NCBI GenBank assembly: GCA_030834905.1
Contig: JAUQWZ010000006.1
Location: 186,001-250,000, forward strand
Reading direction: 5' to 3'
Origin: Aggregatilineales bacterium
GTDB taxonomy: Bacteria; Chloroflexota; Anaerolineae; Aggregatilineales; Phototrophicaceae
DNA: 64,000 bases
In this document: one piece after another, positions 9,242 to 18,289 of the stretch
Numbering within the stretch: position 1 is the first letter of the stretch
Layout of the letters: every line of letters starts with the position of its first letter
Program-made: the position numbers and the translations under genes
The notes under the pieces: generated by a model
What the model was told of the DNA's origin: nothing
Databases searched by the model: none
Seen by the model: the letters and a program-made list of their open reading frames with translations, nothing else

Positions 9242-10168
9242 TCACCCCACCACCGACAGCCCCCGCAGAACCAGCCACGCCAGCCAGCCTACCACCAGCC
9301 ACAGCCCGAACTGCCCGTGAAGCTTCGCCGTTCGCCCCTGCGCCTGGTGCAGCAGCGCGTTATCGCTGCTGGTGAAGATGATCTGAATCAGCCGGTATGC
9401 TTCCGGCAGAGTCACGGCAACCAGCAGCGTCGTCACCGGCATCACGCCGAACCCGATCATCAGCGCCACCATCACGTAAGCCCCACCCACCAGCACCAGA
9501 TACTCGATGCGCGCTCCTTCAATGCCCAGCAGCACCGCCAGCGTGCGCTTGTTCACCGCGCGGTCAGAATCGATATCGCGGATGTTGTTGGCGTGAAGGA
9601 TTGCCGCCACCATGAAGCCGATGGGAATACCAACCAGCACCGGCGTAATGTCAAACCGAACTGCCATGACATAATATGCGCCCAGCACCATCAGCGGACC
9701 CATGAAGATGAAGACCGCGATCTCGCCCAAGCCGTTGTATGCCAGCGGAAACGGTCCCGCCGTGTACATGATGACCACCAGCACCCCGCCCAACCCGATC
9801 CACAGCAGCAGCGGACCACTCTGAAAGAGCAGGAACAGCCCGATCAGCGCGCCCGCCAGGACGGTGAAGATCGCGCCGATCAGGATTTCGCGCGGCGTCA
9901 GCAGTTGGTTCTTGAGGATCATCCCCTGCCCTGACTGTTTCAGGTCTTCAGCGCCGCGCCGGTAATCCGCGTATTCGTTGATCAGGTTGGCGGCGACTTG
10001 CAGCAGCAGCGCGCCGATCAGCGACAGCAGAAACCGCGCCAGATCGAACACGCCCTGATCGAGCGCGATGACGGCGGCTGCGCCAAGCGGAACATAGGTG
10101 GCGGTCAGTGTGCGTGGTCGCGCAGCGCGATACCACGCGGTGAGCTTGCTAGTGTTGTTCGCGTTCAC
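9242..10168 (-). CDS. menA: 1,4-dihydroxy-2-naphthoate polyprenyltransferase-like (UbiA family)
   Basis: Integral membrane prenyltransferase, 308 residues, about eight hydrophobic segments. In menaquinone synthesis it attaches the prenyl tail to dihydroxynaphthoate. The two UbiA aspartate motifs are seen: NLINEYADYRRGAEDLKQSG and NNIRDIDSDRAVNKRTLAV, the latter in the form typical of MenA. The N-terminal WYRAARPRTLTATYVPL also matches MenA. Start is GTG 10168 with AAGGA about 10 bases upstream. No other men genes lie in the window, so the quinone assignment rests on motif type alone. The downstream gap carries three different repeats. Confidence 0.82.
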   Translation of the reverse strand: MNANNTSKLTAWYRAARPRTLTATYVPLGAAAVIALDQGVFDLARFLLSLIGALLLQVAANLINEYADYRRGAEDLKQSGQGMILKNQLLTPREILIGAIFTVLAGALIGLFLLFQSGPLLLWIGLGGVLVVIMYTAGPFPLAYNGLGEIAVFIFMGPLMVLGAYYVMAVRFDITPVLVGIPIGFMVAAILHANNIRDIDSDRAVNKRTLAVLLGIEGARIEYLVLVGGAYVMVALMIGFGVMPVTTLLVAVTLPEAYRLIQIIFTSSDNALLHQAQGRTAKLHGQFGLWLVVGWLAWLVLRGLSVVG

Positions 10169-10294
10169 GCGGTATGAAGTCCTTGTTTAGCCGATGCTGA
10201 GAATTGTCGTCCGATCCTAGCATATCCCGGCAAAAACAAGTACGATTGCGCCTGATTCCACTGAAACTCGCATCATCATCTGAGGAGAATTGCC

Positions 10295-10543
10295 ATGAAA
10301 GCGCGCAAGCTGATTCTGGCTCTGGTTTTCGTCGTGGCAGCCGCCGCCTGCCAGCCGTCAGAGCCAACGCCGCTGCCGACCAGCCGCCCGCCCGCCACGC
10401 CAACGGCTGAAGAAACTGTCGAAGCCACCGCCGAAAGCACGCTGGAGGTCACTGCCGAAGCCACGCTCGAAGCAACTGAGGAAGCGACAGAGCAAGCCAC
10501 GGACGAAGCGACTCCCGAAGCGGAAGCAACCGAAACGCCATAG
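10295..10543 (+). CDS. Small lipoprotein with Glu/Ala/Thr-rich tail
   Basis: 82 residues starting at ATG 10295 behind GGAGAA. Residues 1-18 are a signal peptide (KARKLILALVFVVAAAA) ending in a lipobox AAAC, so Cys19 should be lipidated and the protein anchored outside the membrane. The rest is low complexity: PSEPTPLPTSRPPATPTAEE then repeats of EATAES, EVTAEATLEATEEAT, EATPEAEATETP. This tail resembles the C-terminus of the amino-acid binding protein at 34492. No domain is recognisable; a spacer or cell-surface stalk is the plausible role. Reading frame and signal peptide support a real gene. Confidence 0.7.
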   Translation: MKARKLILALVFVVAAAACQPSEPTPLPTSRPPATPTAEETVEATAESTLEVTAEATLEATEEATEQATDEATPEAEATETP

Positions 10544-10558
10544 CGTGGTTTGGAAGCC

Positions 10559-11344
10559 TTATGCGGACGCGCCGCTGTAATGGCGCAGCCCGCGCTGCCA
10601 GAACAACCGCGCGGTGATCAGCATCAGCGCCGCCAGCCCCGCCGCGCCGAGCAGCGTTTCCGCCGTCAGCCGTCCCAGCAGCGCTTCGGCGGGTACGGTG
10701 ACGGCAAAGGCAATTGGCACCAGAAATGTCAGCGTGAACTGAAGCCAGCCGGGATAAATCCGAACCGGATAGCGCCCGGCTTCATACATGCTCTCGAAGA
10801 TCACCAGAATGTTTTCGATGCGAGTGAACCAGAAAGCGCAGGTCGTCAGCATCATCCAGAAGCTGTAGACGATCAGCAGCCCCAGCGCCAGCACCGTCAG
10901 AAAGACCAGCGCCTGTCCCGCGTCCACGCTGGCGTTCAAACGCGCCAACCCGACCCCGATCAGGACACAGCCGACGATCATGTTCACCAGTTTCCACAAG
11001 CGCACTTCGCGGACGCTGACCATAAACTGCGCGTCAACCGGCTTCAGCAGCGTGAAATCGAGCGTGCCCTGATGCACGTCCTCCATCAGCCGGATCATGC
11101 TCGGCTGGATGAGCATATTGATCACCCCGCCAATCAGGAAATAGACGCCGACCACGACCACCAGCTCGGACGCGCTCCAGCCGTTGAGATCGCTGGTGTG
11201 GCTGTATACGATGCTCAGACCGCCAAGCGCCACCAGCAGTTCCAGCGCCGTCTGGAAAATCTGCACGACAAAATTGGCGCGATACTGAAGTTCATTCAGG
11301 ATGCTCATTTTGAACGACAGCCCGATCAGCCTCAGGTAGCGCAT
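10559..11344 (-). CDS. ABC-2 type transporter permease (ABC2_membrane_6-like)
   Basis: Membrane subunit of an ABC exporter, 261 residues, six hydrophobic segments. MRYLRLIGLSFKMSILNELQYRANF and IYPGWLQFTLTFLVPIAFAV are typical of the DUF990 / ABC2_membrane_6 family, which occurs as paired permeases with one NatA-like ATPase. Last gene of the minus-strand ATPase-permease-permease operon, one base after the sibling permease. Substrate unknown; relatives are annotated as viologen or drug exporters without strong evidence. Confidence 0.85.
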   Translation of the reverse strand: MRYLRLIGLSFKMSILNELQYRANFVVQIFQTALELLVALGGLSIVYSHTSDLNGWSASELVVVVGVYFLIGGVINMLIQPSMIRLMEDVHQGTLDFTLLKPVDAQFMVSVREVRLWKLVNMIVGCVLIGVGLARLNASVDAGQALVFLTVLALGLLIVYSFWMMLTTCAFWFTRIENILVIFESMYEAGRYPVRIYPGWLQFTLTFLVPIAFAVTVPAEALLGRLTAETLLGAAGLAALMLITARLFWQRGLRHYSGASA

Positions 11345-11345
11345 G

Positions 11346-12143
11346 TCACGCCCCCGCTGCCGTATAGCGTTCGACTGCCGCGGGCCAGATTGCCAGCAGC
11401 AGGGTGAGCAGCACCGCCAGCACGATCACCTGAACGCCCAATCCAAGCACGACCTGTTCCAGCGACAGCTTGCCGAGCAGCACCTCAACCGGAAACGACA
11501 TCATCCAGCGAAACGGAAGAATGCTCGCCAGCGCCAGCCCCCAGCCGGGAAGCAGGCTCAGGGGTGCCAGCCGTCCGGTCAGGAACACCTCAGCGACCAC
11601 AAACACGCCGTAGAACGAGCGCGCCCACGTCGTCCAGAAGGCGATCAGACCTAACACCCAGCCAAAGAGAAACCGTATCGGGAACGCCAGCGACAGCGAT
11701 AGCAGAAAAACGGGGATGCTCCACGATTGGAGCGCAAACTCAGGCGGGAACACCAGCGCCAGCACCACCAGCGCGACCAGCAGCGCGGGGAGCGCCACAA
11801 TCTTATAGGCGATGCTGTCGGCAATATCCATGTGAATGGGGTGAACCGGAAGCAGCAGCATCGGTGAAAACTCGCCCCGGCGCACCCGGCGCTCAATCGT
11901 GTTCGGGTTGGTCGCCACCGTAAAATGCCGCACCACCATCCAGACCAGGTAGTAAGCGGCAAAGTCAGACGCGGCATAGCCGCCGACGCTGCCGCTGTCC
12001 CCCGCGACCTGTGTCCAGACCGCCATGTAGATGATCGGCTCGACCACCAGCCCCTGAATCCAGATAATCAGCGCGGCGCGATACTGCACCAGCGTCGCCA
12101 CGGCGAGATTCAGACGAATACGGTAGACCGGCAGCAGATGCAA
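11346..12143 (-). CDS. ABC-2 type transporter permease (first of a pair)
   Basis: 265 residues with six hydrophobic segments, paralogous in layout to the next permease. YRIRLNLAVATLVQYRAALIIWI at the N-terminus and RRGEFSPMLLLPVHPIHMDI in the first loop match ABC2_membrane_6 proteins; the latter stretch is the conserved loop that follows helix three. It probably forms a heterodimer with the product of the adjacent gene and pairs with the ATPase encoded 42 bases upstream. Confidence 0.85.
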   Translation of the reverse strand: MHLLPVYRIRLNLAVATLVQYRAALIIWIQGLVVEPIIYMAVWTQVAGDSGSVGGYAASDFAAYYLVWMVVRHFTVATNPNTIERRVRRGEFSPMLLLPVHPIHMDIADSIAYKIVALPALLVALVVLALVFPPEFALQSWSIPVFLLSLSLAFPIRFLFGWVLGLIAFWTTWARSFYGVFVVAEVFLTGRLAPLSLLPGWGLALASILPFRWMMSFPVEVLLGKLSLEQVVLGLGVQVIVLAVLLTLLLAIWPAAVERYTAAGA

Positions 12144-12185
12144 GGTTTTCCCCTCAGGACTGACAGCGGCACAGGAATCGAACGC

Positions 12186-13208
12186 TCAGACGGCTTCGTA
12201 CACGGGTTCAGGCTCGACGTTTTCGCGATCCGGCATCGCAAACACGCGCTCAATTACTTCTTCAATCGGCGGCTCGACGATGCTGACATCCGTGATCGGG
12301 AAATCCGCCAGCAGCCGCGCGGTGGTGCGGGCGGCGTCCAGACGATGAACCCGAAGCTGGATCTGCCCGACTTCCTCGCAGATGATCTCGCCGTATGCCG
12401 CCAGCAGCGCCGGATCAAGCGGCGCGTCGCCGGGTTTCACGACGATGGTTTTATAGGTGGTAAACTGCTGGCGCAGGTGTGTCAGATCGCCGTCATAAAT
12501 CAGATGTCCGTGATGAATGACGATCACCCGCTTGCACAGCGCTTCCACGTCCGCCATGTAATGACTGGTGAGCAGTATCGCCGCGTTATGCCGCGTGTTG
12601 TATTCCTTCAGGAAGGCGCGAATCCGGCGCTGCGCCGTCACGTCCAAGCCAATCGTCGGCTCGTCCAGGAACAGCACCTTCGGGCGGTGCAGCAGCGCCC
12701 CGGCGATCTCGCACTTCATACGCTCGCCAAGCGACAGGTTGCGCACCGGCACGCCCAGCACCGGCTGAAGATCGAGCAGATCGATCAGTTCGTCCAGCGT
12801 TTGCCGGTATTCGTCGCGCGGCAGCCGGTAGACAGCGCGCGACAGCTCGAACGAATCGACGGCGGGAACATCCCATACAAGCTGGTTGCGCTGCCCCATC
12901 ACCAGCGTGATCTGGCTCAGAAAGGCAGCCTCGCGGTTTGATGGCGTAAAGCCCAGCACCGACGCTTCACCCGCTGTTGGATAGAGCAAGCCGGACAGCA
13001 TCTTCAGGCTGGTCGTTTTGCCAGCGCCGTTCGCGCCAAGAAAGCCGACAATCTCGCCCGCGTCAATCTCGAACGAAACGCGATCAACCGCCTTCACCTG
13101 CCGCGTTCTGCGCCGGACGAGACTCCTGAGCGCCGCCGCCAGCCCCGCCTCTCGCTCGGTCACCTGATACGTTCTGGCAAGGTCACGCACGCGGATGACG
13201 GTCGCCAT
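12186..13208 (-). CDS. ABC exporter ATP-binding protein (NatA-like)
   Basis: 340 residues. Walker A GANGAGKTT at 58-66, signature LSLGERMK, Walker B VLFLDEP followed by the D-loop region TIGLD, and the switch His in LTSHYM are all intact. The N-terminal helix-rich insertion EAGLAAALRSLVRRRTRQVK and the C-terminal region EPPIEEVIERVFAM are typical of the ATPases that work with ABC2_membrane_6 permeases, which follow here. It powers export of an unknown substrate from the cytoplasm. A good minus-strand promoter lies about 40 bases upstream. Confidence 0.9.
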   Translation of the reverse strand: MATVIRVRDLARTYQVTEREAGLAAALRSLVRRRTRQVKAVDRVSFEIDAGEIVGFLGANGAGKTTSLKMLSGLLYPTAGEASVLGFTPSNREAAFLSQITLVMGQRNQLVWDVPAVDSFELSRAVYRLPRDEYRQTLDELIDLLDLQPVLGVPVRNLSLGERMKCEIAGALLHRPKVLFLDEPTIGLDVTAQRRIRAFLKEYNTRHNAAILLTSHYMADVEALCKRVIVIHHGHLIYDGDLTHLRQQFTTYKTIVVKPGDAPLDPALLAAYGEIICEEVGQIQLRVHRLDAARTTARLLADFPITDVSIVEPPIEEVIERVFAMPDRENVEPEPVYEAV

Positions 13209-13248
13209 ATCGCTCTACTCCCCAGCAGGTATATATGAAATCGGCAGG

Positions 13249-13277
13249 AGTTTACAGTTAGGTGTGGCGCTTGTAAA
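13249..13277 (-). promoter_or_regulatory. Predicted promoter of the ABC-2 exporter operon
   Basis: On the minus strand, TTTACA (13277-13272) and TAAACT (13254-13249) with a 17-base spacer, 41 bases upstream of the ATPase ATG. Five of six and four of six consensus matches. Confidence 0.5.
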
Positions 13278-13376
13278 GAAATCGGGAAGCAGGAACGCGC
13301 CTGTCCGGGCGTCCGGTTTTCCTTTGCGCGCCGCCAGCGCATAAGGTATGGTTGTGCCGTATTCAGGAGAAAGATT

Positions 13377-14423
13377 ATGCTTGCCGCCCGCCTCTATGGT
13401 CCTCGTGACATTCGCATTGATACTGTTGATCTGCCGGGCGAACCCGATCCGGGCTGGATTCTGCTCAAAGTTTCCGCCGTCGGCATCTGCGGCTCTGACC
13501 TGCACACCTATGATGACGCCCGCATTGGCGACACCACCGTCCAATCGCCGCTGATCCTGGGGCATGAATTTAGCGGCGTGGTCGCTGCCGTCGGCGCGGA
13601 TGCTTATGATGGCGACGATCAGCCGCTGGCAGTGAGGCAGCGCGTTGCCGTCGATCCGGCGTCACCCTGCTGGCGCTGCGAAATGTGCGATTCCGGTCAC
13701 CCGAACCTGTGCCGCCGCCTGCATTTCTGCGGACTTTATCCGGACGATGGCTCGCTGCGCGAGTACATGCTGGCGCGCGCCCGTGACTGCTATCCGGTAC
13801 CAGACGCTATCACCGACGCGGGCGCGGCGCTGTTGGAACCGCTTGGCGTCGCCATTCACGCGGTTGACCTCGGCAAGATCAAAGTGGCGAAAAGCGCTGC
13901 CGTTCTGGGCTGCGGTCCCATCGGTTTGCTCATCATTCGGCTGCTGCGGCTCAGCGGCGCCGATCCGATCTATGCCTTTGACCGCTTGCCCTGGCGGACA
14001 GCCAAAGCCAAAACGTGGGGTGCCAGCGAAGCCTGGACGCTGGAACACGACCCGGTCACGATGATTATGGATGTGACCAACGGGCGCGGAACCGATGTCG
14101 TGTTTGAAGCCGCCTGGGCGGATCACAGCGTCGCGCAGGCAGCGGAGATGGCGCGCCTGGGCGGGCGCGTCGTGCTGGTCGGCATCCCGTCCGACGACCG
14201 CATCCTGATGAAACACTCCACCGCCCGCCGCAAAGGGCTGACCATAATGATGTCGCGACGGATGAAGCACACCTACCCCCGCGCCATTCAGCTTGCCTCA
14301 ACCGGCAAAGTGGATGTGGACGATCTGGTTTCGCACCGCTTCCCGCTGTCACAGACCAACGAAGCGTTTGCCCTCAACATCGCCTACGCGGAAGGCGTCC
14401 ACAAGATCGTGATCGACGTGTAA
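13377..14423 (+). CDS. Zinc-dependent alcohol / polyol dehydrogenase (MDR family)
   Basis: 348 residues. NAD(P)-dependent oxidoreductase of the sorbitol / galactitol-phosphate dehydrogenase type. ATG 13377 is preceded by AGGAGA. Catalytic zinc region [13 protein letters not shown] and LILGHEFSG, the structural-zinc four-cysteine loop in [19 protein letters not shown], and the cofactor motif [14 protein letters not shown] are complete. Two features hint at polyol rather than simple alcohol: the GSDLHTY motif and the [13 protein letters not shown] stretch. It stands alone between a divergent exporter operon and a terminator, so the substrate cannot be inferred. Confidence 0.85.
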   Translation: MLAARLYGPRDIRIDTVDLPGEPDPGWILLKVSAVGICGSDLHTYDDARIGDTTVQSPLILGHEFSGVVAAVGADAYDGDDQPLAVRQRVAVDPASPCWRCEMCDSGHPNLCRRLHFCGLYPDDGSLREYMLARARDCYPVPDAITDAGAALLEPLGVAIHAVDLGKIKVAKSAAVLGCGPIGLLIIRLLRLSGADPIYAFDRLPWRTAKAKTWGASEAWTLEHDPVTMIMDVTNGRGTDVVFEAAWADHSVAQAAEMARLGGRVVLVGIPSDDRILMKHSTARRKGLTIMMSRRMKHTYPRAIQLASTGKVDVDDLVSHRFPLSQTNEAFALNIAYAEGVHKIVIDV

Positions 14424-14445
14424 CATTTTTGCCCGCCTTTCGGAC

Positions 14446-14490
14446 AAAACGAACGCGGCTCGCGGTTTATACCGCCGCTGTGTTCGTTTT
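14446..14490 (+). terminator. Hairpin terminator after the dehydrogenase
   Basis: Outer stem AAAACGAAC (14446-14454) with GTTCGTTTT (14482-14490) and an inner GC-rich stem (GCGGC with GCCGC, CGGT with ACCG). It ends in TTTT and would work on either strand. Confidence 0.65.
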
Positions 14491-14591
14491 CACACTCTCA
14501 TTGGTTACAACCATCCATTACTATTGGCATTATTGGCTCTAAGGCAGGTCTGCTATGATGGTTAAGCCCTGTTGAAGCTTGTTAAGGATAT

Positions 14592-16373
14592 GTGGTGGTT
14601 ACGCACGCAGTAAAACAGCCGGAAGCAGACATGCGCTGGCTGTGGGAGTTTGTCGCTGCGCACCCTGGCAAAGGGCTGGGCGCGGTGGTCAGCGGCATCT
14701 TTGGTGGTATTGCCGGCTCGATGGAGCCATTCCTGATTGGAATCATCATTGACCATGTGCGCGCTGGCGCGTCGCCCGACGTGCTCTTGCAGGACGTGGT
14801 GCTGATCGTCGTCTTCGGTCTTTTCACCGTCGCCGCCTTCTATGGACAGCGTTACTACAGCGGCGAAATCGCCTACGACATCAACTTCGACATCCGCAGT
14901 CGGTTGTTCGATAACCTGCTCACGCTCGATCAGGCGTTCTTCAACCGCTACGCCACCGGCGATCTGATCTCGCGGATGCACGCCGACGTAGACATGATCT
15001 GGCGTCTGTTCGCGCTCGGTTTCAACCGCATCGGCAGCGCCTTCGTCGGCGTGATCTTCATCTTCGTGCTGCTCGCCAGCGTCAACCTCACGCTGACGCT
15101 GGTCGTCTTCGCGGTTCTGGCAGTCTCAACCGCCTTTCAAATTCGCGCCGGTCTGGTCCTCAAGCCTGTGTTCGAGCAGGTTCAGGATCAGGCGGGGGTG
15201 ATTGCCGCGCTGGTGCAGGACACTGCCAGCGGCATTCAGACGATCAAGACCTTCGGGCGCGAAACTGGGGTCGCGGCAAAATTCCACCAGGAAAACCTGG
15301 AATACAGACGCCGCTGGCTGTTCTTCAAGCGCCGTAACGAGCCGGTCGGAATGCTGCCAAACATGATCAGCCAGCTCACAACCGGAATTGTGGTGCTGTT
15401 CGGGGGGATGCTGACGCTCGAAGGCTCGCTGACGCTGGGCAACTTCGCCCAGTTCATCATCTACCTGTCAGTTATCAGCACCGTCCTGCTCCAGCTTGGC
15501 ACGATCTACCAGCGCTACCAGCAGACGCGCGGGGCGCTGCTGCGCATCACTCCCCTGCTTCAGCAGCCGACGATTGCCAGCAAGCCAACCGCCCGCCCAT
15601 TTACCAGGACGCGCAGCGATGTCGAATTTGAGCACGTCAGCCTGACGCTGGACGGCGCGCCGCTGCTGCGCGATATCTCGCTCAAGATTCCCGCTGGCTC
15701 GGCGGTTGCCTTCGTGGGACCGACCGGCTGCGGCAAGACGCTGCTCGTCAGCCTGCTGGCGCGCGTCTATGACCCGACTGAAGGCAGCATCCGTATTGGC
15801 GGCGTCGATATCCGCGATTACGAACTGGAGTCGCTGCGCGAAGGCGTGTCTTACGTGCCGCAGTCTACTTTCCTGTTCAGCCAGACCATGCAGGAAAATG
15901 TCCGTATGGGCAACGACCATATCGGAGACGACGATCTTGACCGTGCCCTGCACATTGCCCGCGTCAGCAACGATCTGCCCCAGCTTCCCTACGGGCTGGA
16001 TACGCTGGTGGGCGAAAAAGGCGTCATGCTCTCCGGCGGGCAGAAGCAGCGCGTCGCCATCGCCCGCGCAATCGTCCGCGATCCGGCAATTCTGGTGCTG
16101 GATGACGCGCTCTCCAGCGTCGATACCCACACCGCGGCGGACATTCTGGACGAACTGCGGCATGTCCTCGAAACCCGTACCAGCCTGATCATCGCCCACC
16201 GCATCGCGACGGTTAAAGACGCCGACTTCATCGTCGTCATGGATAAGGGGCGCGTTATCGAACAGGGAACCCACGAGGAATTAACCCGGCAGGATGGCTT
16301 CTACGCCCGAATGGTCGAACGCGAATTTGCCAAAGACGATGTGAAGGAGTTCAGCAATGGCGCAGCCGACTAG
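14592..16373 (+). CDS. ABC exporter half-transporter, degenerate-site subunit
   Basis: 593 residues: six-helix membrane domain (about 25-310) then nucleotide-binding domain (about 340-585). Start GTG 14592 with AGGA close by; GTG 14595 is equally possible. Walker A GPTGCGKT, signature LSGGQKQR and switch His in IIAHRI are present, but the residue after Walker B is Asp505 (VLDDALSSVD) instead of the catalytic Glu. This is the mark of the inactive half-site in heterodimeric exporters such as TM287/288 or BmrCD. The next gene overlaps by 17 bases and has the normal Glu, so the two probably form one pump, likely for lipids or drugs. Confidence 0.9.
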   Translation: MVVTHAVKQPEADMRWLWEFVAAHPGKGLGAVVSGIFGGIAGSMEPFLIGIIIDHVRAGASPDVLLQDVVLIVVFGLFTVAAFYGQRYYSGEIAYDINFDIRSRLFDNLLTLDQAFFNRYATGDLISRMHADVDMIWRLFALGFNRIGSAFVGVIFIFVLLASVNLTLTLVVFAVLAVSTAFQIRAGLVLKPVFEQVQDQAGVIAALVQDTASGIQTIKTFGRETGVAAKFHQENLEYRRRWLFFKRRNEPVGMLPNMISQLTTGIVVLFGGMLTLEGSLTLGNFAQFIIYLSVISTVLLQLGTIYQRYQQTRGALLRITPLLQQPTIASKPTARPFTRTRSDVEFEHVSLTLDGAPLLRDISLKIPAGSAVAFVGPTGCGKTLLVSLLARVYDPTEGSIRIGGVDIRDYELESLREGVSYVPQSTFLFSQTMQENVRMGNDHIGDDDLDRALHIARVSNDLPQLPYGLDTLVGEKGVMLSGGQKQRVAIARAIVRDPAILVLDDALSSVDTHTAADILDELRHVLETRTSLIIAHRIATVKDADFIVVMDKGRVIEQGTHEELTRQDGFYARMVEREFAKDDVKEFSNGAAD

Positions 16374-18177
16374 GCGGCTGGAAAGCCAGGCGGATACTGA
16401 CAAGAGCAAAATCACTGACCGCTACCTGTACTGGATGCTGGGGCAGATGCTCGCGCCCTACAAATGGCAGCTTGTCGTGGTCTTTGTCCTGCTGGTGGGC
16501 GTGTCGGGCGTGTCGCTGCTTCAGCCGTATCTGGTTCAGCGCGCGGTCGATGGTCCCATCACCGACGGCGATCTCTCCGGGCTGATTCCCTATGGTATCG
16601 TCTACTTCAGCGCGATAATCATCATCTTCGCCCTGCGTTTCGCCCACACCTACCTGCTGCAAACCATCGGTCAGAACGCGCTGGTTGACCTGCGCCAGAA
16701 GCTGTTTGAGCACATCGTGCGGCAGGATATGCGCTTCTTCAACACCACGCCGGTGGGTCAGTTGGTCGCCCGCATGTCCAACGATATCGATGCCCTGACC
16801 GAACTGCTCTCGACCAGCATTGTCATGGTCGCCAGCAGCATGGTGACGCTGGTCGGCATCATCGTCACCATGCTGGCGATTAACTGGCGGCTGGCGCTGC
16901 TCAGCTTCGTGGTGCTGCCGGTGATGATCGCGGCGACGGTGTACTGGCGCAAGAAGATCCGTTCCGCTTCAAGCATGGTGCATAAAGTCGTGGCGGAATA
17001 CCTCGCCTTCCTCAACGAGCAGTTCAGCGGCATGTTGGTGGTGCAGTTGTTTGGTCGCCAGCCCGAAAGCCGCGCCGGGCTGGATGAGGTGAACGAGAAT
17101 TACCGCCAGATGCACCGGAAGATGCGCGATTCCTACACCGGCTACGCTTCCATACTGCAACTGCTGACTTCGGTTGGATTAGCCGTCGTGCTGTACGGCG
17201 GCGGCATGGGCGTTCTGGCAGAATGGGCGACGCTGGGAATGCTCATCTCGTTCATCGAGTACACGCGCCGCACCTACGACCCCATCAACCAGCTTGCCGA
17301 GCAGTTCGCCCAGATTCAGATGGCGCTGTCGGCGGGCGAGCGCATTGCCCGGATGCTGCGGGTCGAGTCGAGCATCAGCGATCCGCCCAACCCGGTGACG
17401 CTCCGGCAGACGCGCCATTCGTTCAGCTTCGATCATGTCACCTTCGGCTATGAGGAGGATCACCCCGTCCTGCATGACGTGTCGTTCCACGTCGAGCCGG
17501 GACAGCGGATCGCCATTGTCGGCGCAACCGGCGCGGGTAAAACGTCGCTGGCGGGGCTGCTGGCGCGCTTCTATGATGTCGATGAAGGGCGCGTGCTGAT
17601 CGACGGCGTCGATATACGGGCAGTGCGCCAGGAAGACCTGCGCCATTACGTGACAGTTGTGCCGCAAAACCCCTACTGCTTTAACGGAACCGTGGCGGAT
17701 AACCTGCGCCTGTTTGAACCGTCCGTCACCCTCGAACAGATGCGCTCCGCCGCCCAGACCGCCAGCGCCGCGCCGTTTATCGAGCGACTGCCCGGCACGT
17801 ATGACTATCCGCTGCTGCCCGGCGGCGCGAACCTGTCGCAGGGGCAGCGGCAGCTTCTGGCGCTGGCGCGGGCGCTCATCCATAATCCGCACAGCATTCT
17901 GGTGCTCGACGAAGCGACCAGCAATATCGACACCGAAACTGAAATGCTGATCCAGCAGGGGCTGTCGCGTATCCTCCGCGACCGCACCAGCCTGATCATC
18001 GCCCACCGCCTGAGTACGATCCGCGATGCCGACCGTATCCTCTTCATGCAGCGCGGGCGCATCCTTGAAGACGGCTCGCACGACGCGCTGCTGCACCAGA
18101 ACGGGCTGTACGCGCAGCTTTACCGCCGCCAGTTTGAAGCGGCGGAGATAGCACAAGTAGCCCGCAATCAGGTATAA
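16357..18177 (+). CDS. ABC exporter half-transporter, canonical-site subunit
   Basis: 606 residues, partner of the preceding gene, which it overlaps; AAGGAG precedes ATG. The membrane domain covers about 30-330 (QNALVDLRQKLFEHIVRQDM and TPVGQLVARMSNDIDALTEL are typical). The nucleotide-binding domain has Walker A GATGAGKTS, the Q-loop VVPQNPYCF, signature LSQGQRQL and Walker B VLDEATSNID with catalytic Glu519. The canonical half-site supports a heterodimeric pump. It ends with a charged C-terminal helix. Substrate unknown. Confidence 0.92.
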   Translation: MAQPTRRLESQADTDKSKITDRYLYWMLGQMLAPYKWQLVVVFVLLVGVSGVSLLQPYLVQRAVDGPITDGDLSGLIPYGIVYFSAIIIIFALRFAHTYLLQTIGQNALVDLRQKLFEHIVRQDMRFFNTTPVGQLVARMSNDIDALTELLSTSIVMVASSMVTLVGIIVTMLAINWRLALLSFVVLPVMIAATVYWRKKIRSASSMVHKVVAEYLAFLNEQFSGMLVVQLFGRQPESRAGLDEVNENYRQMHRKMRDSYTGYASILQLLTSVGLAVVLYGGGMGVLAEWATLGMLISFIEYTRRTYDPINQLAEQFAQIQMALSAGERIARMLRVESSISDPPNPVTLRQTRHSFSFDHVTFGYEEDHPVLHDVSFHVEPGQRIAIVGATGAGKTSLAGLLARFYDVDEGRVLIDGVDIRAVRQEDLRHYVTVVPQNPYCFNGTVADNLRLFEPSVTLEQMRSAAQTASAAPFIERLPGTYDYPLLPGGANLSQGQRQLLALARALIHNPHSILVLDEATSNIDTETEMLIQQGLSRILRDRTSLIIAHRLSTIRDADRILFMQRGRILEDGSHDALLHQNGLYAQLYRRQFEAAEIAQVARNQV

Positions 18178-18238
18178 CCTTAGCAGACTCAAATAACGCT
18201 GGTCGGCAGCCCACCCAGCCAGATACACGGGTGATGTG

Positions 18239-18259
18239 CAGCGGCGGGCTTAGCCGCTG
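18239..18259 (+). other. Small GC-rich hairpin upstream of treZ
   Basis: CAGCGGC (18239-18245) pairs with GCCGCTG (18253-18259) around a 7-base loop, 30 bases before the TreZ start. There is no T-tract, so it is not a clear terminator; it could be a 5'-UTR structure or a short dispersed repeat. Confidence 0.3.
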
Positions 18260-18289
18260 TTGATATTTGGTAACCGCATGGAGGCGTGA

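Noticed and set aside
17179..18228. Antisense open frame of 349 codons opposite the ABC exporter gene
   Set aside because: Arg/Gln/His-rich composition, no ribosome site, and full overlap with a recognisable transporter.
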